From contig NZ_UIHB01000007.1 in the NCBI RefSeq assembly GCF_900476395.1, forward strand, positions 110,525-174,524: a stretch of 64,000 nucleotides of DNA, written 5' to 3'. Both the position numbers and the translations under genes were made by a program. Shown in pieces: positions 57,636 through 64,000 of the stretch (position 1 is the first letter of the stretch; each line of letters begins with the position of its first letter). Source of the stretch: Xanthomonas euroxanthea. GTDB taxonomy: Bacteria > Pseudomonadota > Gammaproteobacteria > Xanthomonadales > Xanthomonadaceae. The notes below the pieces were generated by a model. The model did no database searches. It was not told the origin of the DNA and saw nothing but the letters and a program-made list of their open reading frames with translations.

Positions 57636-57962
57636 TCAGAGACTGTGCTTGACTGCGGTTTCCACCTGCGCCGGCGACTGGAAGCCGGGCAGTCGTGCCA
57701 CCTCGCTGCCGTCGCGGTATAGCGACAGAGTTGGGGTCTGGCGCAAGCCGAGATCCCGAAAGAAGTCATGACCTACCACTTCCAGCTTGACCTTCAGCAA
57801 GGCCACGCCACTGGCGGCATCGCTTTTAGAGAATCTGTCCAGCGACATGTCGAGCATGCGGCAGCCAGGGCAGTCGTCCTTATAGAAATCCACGAGCGCA
57901 CGCGGGTGGGCTGCCAAAGTGGCTGCGTAGTGTTCAGGCGAGGTGACTGTAATGGTTTGCAT
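57636..57962 (-). CDS. Thioredoxin-like protein with CPGC active site
   Basis: A 108-residue thioredoxin fold: strand ALVDFYKDDCPGCRMLDMSL (redox Cys pair at about 32 and 35), cis-Pro region RQTPTLSLYRDGSEVARL, and a C-terminal helix. The active site CPGC differs from the CGPC of ordinary thioredoxin. It overlaps the upstream flavodoxin gene by 29 bases and follows nrdAB on the same strand, so it may supply electrons to ribonucleotide reductase, like NrdH or glutaredoxin. That role is inferred from position. Confidence 0.85.
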   Translation of the reverse strand: MQTITVTSPEHYAATLAAHPRALVDFYKDDCPGCRMLDMSLDRFSKSDAASGVALLKVKLEVVGHDFFRDLGLRQTPTLSLYRDGSEVARLPGFQSPAQVETAVKHSL

Positions 57963-58419
57963 CTTGGGGACTATGTTGGCAGTGGGCCAGGACTTGATCA
58001 GTCCAGGTAGCGATGATGTTTGCGTCACTTACACCGTGAGGCATCTGCTCGATTGTCAGAACGGGAAAGGGACTGGCGAAGAACTGTGCAATGCGGTGGA
58101 CCGCGCCGCAATAGTACTCCTCGCCCCACTGTGTTTCGCCAGTACCAAAAACCGCGACGTGTGAGGGCTTTCCCACCAGACTTACCATATCGATGATGAA
58201 ACGCTTCATTTCCGACGGCGTGCGCCCCCCGTTGTCCGTCCAAGTGCCCAGCATGAACAGGTCATATCGACTTGGTGGAGCTGGGGCATCAGCAAGCGTC
58301 TGCATGTCGGTCTCGATCCAATCTAGTGCCAATCCATGCTCTGCGCAGCGAGCGGAGACTAGCCTTGCTACGTCGCGGGTGTTGCCACTAAGCGATGCTA
58401 CGGCAAGAAGGATCTTCAT
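57934..58419 (-). CDS. Flavodoxin near ribonucleotide reductase genes
   Basis: A 161-residue FMN-binding flavodoxin. The phosphate-binding loop ASLSGNTRDVA (8-18) is followed by MLGTWTDNGGRTPSEMKRFI (FMN isoalloxazine loop) and VAVFGTGETQWGEEYYCGAV. It is encoded downstream of nrdA-nrdB on the same strand across a 590-base gap and overlaps the thioredoxin-like gene. A function like NrdI (cofactor assembly) or as a general reductant is possible. The local DNA is less GC-rich than the flanks, so it may have arrived by transfer. Confidence 0.87.
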   Translation of the reverse strand: MKILLAVASLSGNTRDVARLVSARCAEHGLALDWIETDMQTLADAPAPPSRYDLFMLGTWTDNGGRTPSEMKRFIIDMVSLVGKPSHVAVFGTGETQWGEEYYCGAVHRIAQFFASPFPVLTIEQMPHGVSDANIIATWTDQVLAHCQHSPQDANHYSHLA

Positions 58420-58532
58420 GACTTGATTTATTCACTATGGCATTACCGGCACTCAAATGAGGCGCTATAACGGCCTTCATTGACAGCTGTAGCGATCATT
58501 TCCAATTCCAAAGCAACACAGCAACTCAGATT

Positions 58533-58598
58533 GGGGCGTCGGTACACCGACGCCCCTCCCATTTACCAGTTAACAACTACCAATCAATGATTGGGTAG
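58533..58598. other. Two strong hairpins upstream of flavodoxin gene
   Basis: A perfect ten-base stem GGGGCGTCGG/CCGACGCCCC with loop TACA (58533-58556) is followed by CTACCAATCA/TGATTGGGTAG with one bulge (58577-58598). Neither has a U-tract. They could be part of the flavodoxin 5' leader on the minus strand or of a plus-strand RNA ending at 58999. Confidence 0.6.
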
Positions 58599-58844
58599 CG
58601 AACGAAAGTGCTGACATACGTTCTCCAGGCGTCCATTACGGAACCTAGTGTACGAATGCACAAACACACTCTTGGCATGAGCTGTCATGCTGACCTCTTG
58701 ATCGAACTAAGAGGCGCAACGAACCGGTAGAAATGGAACTACCCATCCTGTCGAAGAGTGACCGAAGGCACTAGGCCTAGCGTCCAACTCTCTGTAGGAT
58801 GCGTGTTGTCAGCGAGTGCAAATTGTTGACGATGCTCCAAATCT

Positions 58845-58999
58845 GGTGTAGTGCGAACCGCCTCTTTGGCATCCGCCTATCCCGGGCCTCGGGTGGAAGA
58901 ATGTGCGTTGGCGCGCACAGTCCACTACCCGGCAGATCTAATCATCTAAGTTGTAAAAGAGCGATCTGGAACCCGCCCACAGTGGCGGGTTCTTTTTTT
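58845..58999 (+). ncRNA. Candidate small RNA ending in a terminator
   Basis: A strong plus-strand intrinsic terminator ends here although no plus-strand protein gene lies upstream; the only plus-strand frame (58799-59095) runs through the terminator and has no domain. A TTGACG at 58826 lies 17 bases before a poor -10 (TAGTGC), so the 5' end is only a guess. The body is C/G-rich and could fold (ccgggcctcgggtgg, ggcgcgcaca). I do not recognise a known RNA family. Confidence 0.35.
58969..58999 (+). terminator. Intrinsic terminator, plus strand
   Basis: Stem GAACCCGCC/GGCGGGTTC of nine perfect pairs with loop CACAGT, followed by seven T residues on the plus strand. On the minus strand the hairpin lacks a U-tract, so it is not an obvious nrdB terminator. 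Confidence 0.85.
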
Positions 59000-59009
59000 G
59001 CATCTTCTG

Positions 59010-60053
59010 CTAGAGATCGTCGAAGCCGTTATCCGAGTTGGTCTTCTTGTACGACGCATTGCGCATCTCGAAGAAGTCGGTCTTGGTTTCGGTGAAGTTG
59101 TCGGCGTAGGCCTTGATCCACGGCATCACGTTGTCGTTGGCGCCTTCGTACAGCTTCTCGATGCCGAGCATGCCGGCCATCTTGTTGGCGCGGTACTTCA
59201 CGTAGCGGATCATCTCGTCCACGTCGATGCCGTCGATGCCGTCCAGCACTTCGGCCGTCCACACCGTTTCCAGGTCGATCGCGTGCTCGAAGGCCTTGTG
59301 CACGTAGTCGGTGAGCTGGTCGCCCTGCAGCGCCTGGTTCTCGCCGATGATTGCGCGAATCAGCTCGCTGATGAACTTGGAATGGGCCAGCTCATCGCGG
59401 TTGATGAAGCTGATGATCTTGCCGGTGCCGGTCATGCGGTTCTGGCGGACCAGATTGTAGAAATACGCAAAGCCGGAATAGAAGTTGATGCCTTCCAGGA
59501 TCGAGGACTGGATCAGTGCGCGGATCAGCGTTTCGGCCGTCTTGTCGCGCATGAAGTCTTCGTAGGCGCCCATGATCGGCGCATTGCGCTTGATGATGGT
59601 CGGATGCGTGCGCGCGATCTCGAACACGCGGTTCTGGTCGGCCAGGCCGGTGATCGAGGCCAGCACGTAGCTGTAGCTCTCGTTATGGATCACTTCCTGC
59701 TGGCCGATGATCGCAGCATTGGCATGCGCGGCCGGGTCGGTGATGTATTCGGCGACGTTGTAGATGAAGCGCGTCTGCGGCGAATCCAGCGTGGCCAGCA
59801 GGCCGATGATCGAGTCGTAGGCATTCTTCTCGCGCGCCGACAGCTCGTTGTACTGGCGCGCGTCGCCCTTCATGTCCACCTCGTCGGGGATCCAGAAGTT
59901 GGTCGACAGCTCCTTGTAGGCCCGATAGAAGGACGGGTACGGGATGTCGTTCCAGTTGAGGATGCCGGAGGTTTCGCCATTGATGATGGCGGTGGAGCGG
60001 TTGGGGTGACGCGGCTCCAGGATCTTGATGCGCTCAAGCGGTGTTGCGGACAT
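59010..60053 (-). CDS. nrdB: Ribonucleotide reductase class I small subunit (beta)
   Basis: A 347-residue R2 protein that holds the dimetal-tyrosyl radical for deoxyribonucleotide synthesis. Metal ligands can be read as Asp90, Glu120, His123, Glu187, Glu221 and His224, with the radical Tyr127 (QQEVIHNESY). All key residues are present, including the radical tyrosine. The C-terminal NGFDDL is the peptide that docks on NrdA. It follows nrdA on the same strand after a 194-base gap full of hairpins. The metal in vivo (Fe or Mn) cannot be told from sequence. Confidence 0.95.
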   Translation of the reverse strand: MSATPLERIKILEPRHPNRSTAIINGETSGILNWNDIPYPSFYRAYKELSTNFWIPDEVDMKGDARQYNELSAREKNAYDSIIGLLATLDSPQTRFIYNVAEYITDPAAHANAAIIGQQEVIHNESYSYVLASITGLADQNRVFEIARTHPTIIKRNAPIMGAYEDFMRDKTAETLIRALIQSSILEGINFYSGFAYFYNLVRQNRMTGTGKIISFINRDELAHSKFISELIRAIIGENQALQGDQLTDYVHKAFEHAIDLETVWTAEVLDGIDGIDVDEMIRYVKYRANKMAGMLGIEKLYEGANDNVMPWIKAYADNFTETKTDFFEMRNASYKKTNSDNGFDDL

Positions 60054-60127
60054 GGGTCTCTACTCGTGTTTCAGGCGTCGCGCGCGCGTGCAGCGGGGAC
60101 GACGGCAGCAATCATTCTGGAAGAAAG

Positions 60128-60235
60128 CCCCCTGCGTGAGGGGGCGCGCCGAAGGCGCGGGGTGTGGGAGCTGGTGAAGCAGGGTCCACGGTTCGCAACG
60201 CGAACCGTGGAAGCGAAGCGCGAATGCGCTTCGCT
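60128..60235. other. Four consecutive hairpins between nrdA and nrdB
   Basis: Four stem-loops follow each other: CCCCCT/AGGGGG (60128-60144), CGCGCC/GGCGCG with loop GAA (60145-60159), CCACGGTTCGC/GCGAACCGTGG with loop AAC (60186-60210, 11 perfect pairs) and AGCGAAGCGC/GCGCTTCGCT with loop GAAT (60212-60235). They lack U-tracts, so they are more likely to protect or process the nrdA-nrdB message than to terminate it. Confidence 0.85.
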
Positions 60236-60247
60236 ACCGCATGCGCT

Positions 60248-62746
60248 TTAGCTCGAACACCACTCGCACTCGCTGATGTCGATGTCGTTGGAACGCACGT
60301 AGTACGTGGTCTTCAGGCCTTCGCGCCAGGCGGTCATGTGCAGGTCCAGCAAGGTGCTGGCACGGATGGTACTGGGCACGTAGAAGTTGAAGCTGATCGA
60401 CTGGTCGACGTGGCGCTGGCGACGCGCGTTCTGGCGCACGCTGGCGAACTGGTCGACCTTGTAGGCGCCCTTTTCGTAGTACGGCCAGGTTTCCAGCGAC
60501 AGGCCCGGAGCGGCGACCGGACGGCGGAAGTCCTTCTTTTCTTCGTAGTAGAACGCGCTGTAGATCGGGTCGATCGAGGCGGTGGAACCGGCGATCTGCG
60601 CGGTGCTCATGTTCGGCGCAACCGCCAGCATCCAGGCATTGCGCACGCCATTGACGGCCACCTGCGCGGCCAGCTCCAGCCACTGCGGGCTGTTGTAGTC
60701 GCGCGCACGGAAGTACTCGCCGGTGTGCCAGTCGCTGCCGCGGAACACGCTGTAGGTGCCCTTTTCCTTGGCCAGCTCCATGCTTGCCTGCACGGTCAGG
60801 TAGTTGATGCGCTCGTACAGCTCGTCGCTGTAGTCCTCGGCTTCCTTGGCATTCCAGTGGATGGACTTCTGCGCCAGCAGATGGTGCCAGCCGAAGGTGC
60901 CCAGGCCGATGGCGCGGTACTTCTGGTTGGTGATGGTGGCCTGCGGCACGGGCAGCTGATTCAGGTCGATCACGTTGTCGAGCATGCGCACCTGGATCGG
61001 GATCAACCGTTCCAGCACGTCGGCGCCCAGCAGGTCGGCCTGGTCTGCCTGCACGGTGATCGCGCGGCCCAGGTTGATCGAGGACAGGTTGCACACGACG
61101 AAGTCGCCGGCCTTCTTGGTGGTGACGATCTGATTGCCGCTGATGATCTCCTGCATCATCCGCGTCGGGCTCATGTTCTGCAGGATCTCGGTGCACAAGT
61201 TGGACGAATAGACCATGCCCTCGTGCTTGTTCGGGTTCTTGCGATTGACTTCGTCGCGATAGAACATGAACGGGTTGCCGGTTTCCAGCTGGCTGACCAT
61301 GATCCGCTTGAAGATCTCGATCGCCTTGACCGTCTTGCGGGTGATGCGCTCGTCGGCAACCACTTCCTCGTACTTGCGACGGAAGCTGCTGTTGGCGTCG
61401 CCCTTCTTCTCGTCGTAGAAGTCCTGCAGGTACCAGCCCTTGATCCGCTTCACTTCGTGCGGATCGAACAGATACCAGTCGCCGCGACGCTCGACCGCTT
61501 CCATGAACAGGTCGGGGATGCACACCGAGGTGAACACGTCATGCGCGCGCAGGCGCTGGTCGCCGTTGTTCAGGCGCAGATCCAGGAACGCCTCGATGTC
61601 GCGGTGGAAGATGTCCAGATAGACCGCGATGGCGCCCTTGCGCTGGCCCAGCTGATCCACCGACACGGCGGTGTTGTTGAGCTGCTTGATCCACGGCACC
61701 ACGCCGCCGGAGGAATTGGACACGCCGCGGATCGCCGAACCGGACGAACGCACATAGCCCAGGTACGCGCCCACGCCGCCGCCGTGCTTGGACACGCGCG
61801 CCACGTCGGTGTTGGAGTCGTAGATGCCCTGCAGGCTGTCGTCGACGGTGTCGATGAAGCAGCTCGACAGCTGGCCGCCGACCTTGCCGGCATTGGCCAG
61901 GGTCGGGGTGGCCACGGTCATGTACAGGTTGGACAGCGCCCAGTAGGCCTCGCCGACCAGCTGCATGCGGCGCTCGCGGCTGCCCTTGCCGTTGCCGATC
62001 TCGTCCTGCATCAGGTACAGCGCGATGGTCAGCCAACGCTCCTGCGGCAGCTCGAACACGCCGCGCGAGTTGTCGGTGGCCAGGTAGCGCGTGGCCAGCA
62101 GGTACAGGCCGTTGTAGGCGAACAGCTTGTCGCGCTCGGGCTCGATCATCTTGCCGGCTTCGATCAGTTCGTCCTTGGAGTAACGGCGCAGGATGTCGTT
62201 GGAATAGACATTGCGGTCGGCCAGGCTCTCCTGCAGGCCGACGAACGAGCCGTACTTCTGGCTGGCGTCGTAGAAGCGGTTGCGGCTGGCGCGCTTGTAC
62301 AGGCGGCGCAGGTACAGACGCGCGGCAAAGTGCTCCCACTCCGGGGTGGTCAGATCGACGCGGGCCTCGGCCTCGCGGATCAGATGGTCGACCAGGTCGT
62401 CGGCGTTGACGCTGTCCTTGCGATCGACGAAGCCGAACACCGAGCGCTTGTAGTCGGACACGTCCAGCTGCGGGAATTCGGCATGGATCTGGTCGATGGC
62501 GCGATTCAGGCGCTCGGCCTCGAACGGGATCCGGCGGTTGCCGGCTTCCTTGGTGATCCAGGTGGCGACGGCTTGTTCTTCGATGGTCTGTGCGTGCATT
62601 GCAATGGCTTGGCGGGGAGGCGGCACGATATCCGACGGGTCGGTCAATTCCGGCGCGCCGCAACCGGGCGCGCTGACACCGGCGGGAACGCTGGTGGGTG
62701 TTGCGGTACCGGCGGCGATCGCGGCAAGGGTGTCGTTGGTGGTCAT
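60248..62746 (-). CDS. nrdA: Ribonucleotide reductase class I large subunit (alpha)
   Basis: An 832-residue R1 protein reducing ribonucleoside diphosphates. An N-terminal ATP-cone region (about 55-145, TIEEQAVATWITKEAGNRRIPFEAERL) gives overall allosteric control. Active-site cysteines sit in TLANAGKVGGQLSSCFID, SSNLCTEILQNMSPTRMM (thiyl radical) and FVVCNLSSINL. The C-terminal shuttle pair is CEWCSS. The ATG at 62746 is supported by GGAGGA four bases upstream. About 50 residues precede the ATP-cone. It is transcribed from a promoter about 370 bases upstream and followed by nrdB. Confidence 0.95.
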   Translation of the reverse strand: MTTNDTLAAIAAGTATPTSVPAGVSAPGCGAPELTDPSDIVPPPRQAIAMHAQTIEEQAVATWITKEAGNRRIPFEAERLNRAIDQIHAEFPQLDVSDYKRSVFGFVDRKDSVNADDLVDHLIREAEARVDLTTPEWEHFAARLYLRRLYKRASRNRFYDASQKYGSFVGLQESLADRNVYSNDILRRYSKDELIEAGKMIEPERDKLFAYNGLYLLATRYLATDNSRGVFELPQERWLTIALYLMQDEIGNGKGSRERRMQLVGEAYWALSNLYMTVATPTLANAGKVGGQLSSCFIDTVDDSLQGIYDSNTDVARVSKHGGGVGAYLGYVRSSGSAIRGVSNSSGGVVPWIKQLNNTAVSVDQLGQRKGAIAVYLDIFHRDIEAFLDLRLNNGDQRLRAHDVFTSVCIPDLFMEAVERRGDWYLFDPHEVKRIKGWYLQDFYDEKKGDANSSFRRKYEEVVADERITRKTVKAIEIFKRIMVSQLETGNPFMFYRDEVNRKNPNKHEGMVYSSNLCTEILQNMSPTRMMQEIISGNQIVTTKKAGDFVVCNLSSINLGRAITVQADQADLLGADVLERLIPIQVRMLDNVIDLNQLPVPQATITNQKYRAIGLGTFGWHHLLAQKSIHWNAKEAEDYSDELYERINYLTVQASMELAKEKGTYSVFRGSDWHTGEYFRARDYNSPQWLELAAQVAVNGVRNAWMLAVAPNMSTAQIAGSTASIDPIYSAFYYEEKKDFRRPVAAPGLSLETWPYYEKGAYKVDQFASVRQNARRQRHVDQSISFNFYVPSTIRASTLLDLHMTAWREGLKTTYYVRSNDIDISECEWCSS

Positions 62747-63109
62747 GCGTCCTCCATGCGTAGGCACACGAACCCGGCTGGGGGACGGGTTGCGGCCGGA
62801 TCCGGACTCCCTGGACAGCGATGGCGGTGCGCAACGACCAGCACGCAGGACACGGGGTCCGCGGCGGCATCGCCTCACCAGCCATCTCCTTACCGGAGAT
62901 TCCACGGCCGCCACCGCGCGGTGTGCTGTCGCGCAGTGGTCGGTGGCGAAACAACAGCGGCGCAACGAGACCACGCCGCCTGCTCCAGGCGAGGCCCGGA
63001 TGGCTGTGATCGTTCATCGCTGCCGCCGCGGAGAGGCGTTTGATTGGCAACCTGCTGCAAATCATGCTCTCACTGGTCCGGACGCCTTGGGGCGACCAAC
63101 CACCGACTC

Positions 63110-63157
63110 CCCCAAGATAGTGGGGTCACCCGGAGGGGTCAACACCAAATGTAGGAA
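63110..63157 (-). promoter_or_regulatory. nrdA promoter with two NrdR-like boxes
   Basis: On the minus strand TTGACC (-35, 63142-63137) and TATCTT (-10, 63119-63114) are separated by 17 bases. A 16-base inverted repeat CCCCA-N6-TGGGG (63110-63125) covers the -10, and a second 16-base site resembling E. coli NrdR boxes lies at 63142-63157, exactly 16 bases away, the usual NrdR box spacing. The leader to the nrdA ATG is about 360 bases long and contains no supportable gene. Confidence 0.6.
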
Positions 63158-63454
63158 ATTCCCGAAAACCCTTACAGCACAAAGCACTGTCTGACGAACG
63201 GTCGGCAAGAGGCTGGGAACCCGTCCAATTGGACTGCGCAGTCAAGGCCTAAACCGGCATTTCCATCGACCAGTTGGGTCCGGTTGGGTTGGCTGCGACA
63301 CGCATCGATGCTGAAGCCGGTCAGTTGGCCGTGACCGCCTCAAGCGGCACCGCACGCCTGGCGGGCCGCTCCGCCGGCACGCCCAAGCTGGGGAAGCAAA
63401 CTCGCCAATGCCGAATCCAGGTGTGCGCTGCCGCTCTCTCTATTGGGCGTTGCG

Positions 63455-64000
63455 GTCGAGGGCCCTGCAGCAAGGACGCGCAGCGTCGAGGGCGTGGTGC
63501 CCTCACCGCACCAGACAGTTGGTCGGCAGCTTTATTAAAACCATGCACACCGACCGTCTCGACTGGCTCTTGCCCGCTCACCGTCGCGGGACCCTGAGCG
63601 GCATGGATGCCGCGCCGGAGCCTACATGGACGTACTTGCGGCGTGTACTGCGATTGTGGCGGGCAAGGGCCCTGCAGCAAACTCGCAGCGTCAAGAGCGC
63701 GGTGCCCTCACCGCACCAGACAGTTGGTCGGCTGCTTTATCGAAAACCATGCACACCGCCCATCTCGACTGGCTCTTGCCCGCTCACCGTCGCGGGACCT
63801 TGAGCGGCATGAATGCCGCGCCAGAGCCTACACGGACGTACTTGCGGCGTGTCCCGCGAGGGTGGGCGGGCAAGGGCCCTGCAGCAAAGCCGCAGATCAA
63901 CCGCTCTACGATTGAGCCATCGCACGGACGACTGCCTCAAAAGACCGACCCTCTCGACTGGTCCTTGCCCGCTCACCGTCGCGGGACCTTACGCGGCATG
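63455..64000. repeat. Direct array of palindromic intergenic elements, open at window end
   Basis: Copies begin at 63541 and 63747 (206 bases apart), with a partial tail from 63455 and a truncated copy from 63944 to the last base. Each has tcgactggctcttgcccgct, a palindromic arm pair and gggccctgcagcaaa, plus a spacer with cctcaccgcaccagacag in the first copies. The element is the reverse complement of that at 24602. Small frames across it are repetitive and not genes. The 63195-63454 stretch before it shows nothing identifiable. Confidence 0.9.

Noticed and set aside
58799..59095. 98-codon plus-strand frame
   Set aside because: It runs straight through an intrinsic terminator and into the antisense of nrdB, lacks any domain and has no ribosome-binding site.
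62747..63113. A riboswitch in the nrdA leader
   Set aside because: I looked for cobalamin-type conserved boxes and did not find them; the leader shows only ordinary short hairpins.

Overview
The window reads as chromosomal DNA of a xanthomonad (Gammaproteobacteria, most likely Xanthomonas). The basis is gene content and order, not a database search: GC-rich coding DNA, a PepSY-phoP-phoQ block, a katB-ankB pair, a TonB receptor/SapC/cupin-like/tryptophan-halogenase cassette, nrdA-nrdB with a flavodoxin, and REP-like intergenic palindromes of the kind scattered through Xanthomonas genomes. About 50 protein genes and one tRNA can be supported. There is no transposase, prophage, CRISPR array or rRNA.

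Layout. 1-2.3 kb: a compact Roadblock/LC7 plus MglA-like small GTPase operon, cut at its 5' end by the window edge. 2.8-7.7 kb: a thymidylate kinase gene, tRNA-Thr(TGT), then a SPOR-domain protein, coaX and birA on the minus strand, and a small exported protein with an MtfA-type peptidase on the plus strand. 7.8-10.7 kb: a DUF1800/DUF1501 (Tat) pair. 10.8-13.4 kb: phoQ, phoP and a PepSY-like exported protein. 13.7-24.4 kb: dusA, ankB-katB, a DUF6624 protein, dinG, aroE with two coupled membrane proteins, and a PD40 propeller protein. 25-29 kb: a PepSY/flavodoxin/reductase fusion behind a Fur-like box, and hemB. 29-35.7 kb: a small membrane protein, a lipoprotein, a DUF885 protein, a DPP-IV-type peptidase and a GST.

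36-43.6 kb is the most distinctive block: TonB-dependent receptor, SapC-family protein, cupin-like (JmjC-fold) protein, flavin-dependent tryptophan-halogenase homologue and a lipoprotein carrying a TonB C-terminal domain, all on the plus strand. It looks like a nutrient-uptake cassette with a built-in halogenase whose substrate is unknown.

44-56 kb: an S33-type lipoprotein hydrolase with an ABC-2 exporter, a membrane protein/XRE pair, a GH39 glycosidase, a divergent RcnR-like repressor and DmeF cobalt/nickel exporter with palindromic operators, a ferredoxin-NADP reductase, a YadG/YadH-type ABC exporter and a ketopantoate-reductase homologue. 56-64 kb: a small membrane protein, an acyl-CoA thioesterase, then nrdA-nrdB followed by a lower-GC patch holding a flavodoxin and a thioredoxin-like protein.

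Between genes there is much repeated DNA: a four-unit REP-like array at 55.6-56.2 kb with relatives at 34.9 and 43.9 kb, a different 150-bp palindromic element at 24.6 kb that recurs as a direct array at 63.5-64 kb, a degenerate 128-bp tandem duplication at 15.6 kb, four consecutive hairpins between nrdA and nrdB, and short microsatellites, two of them inside genes.
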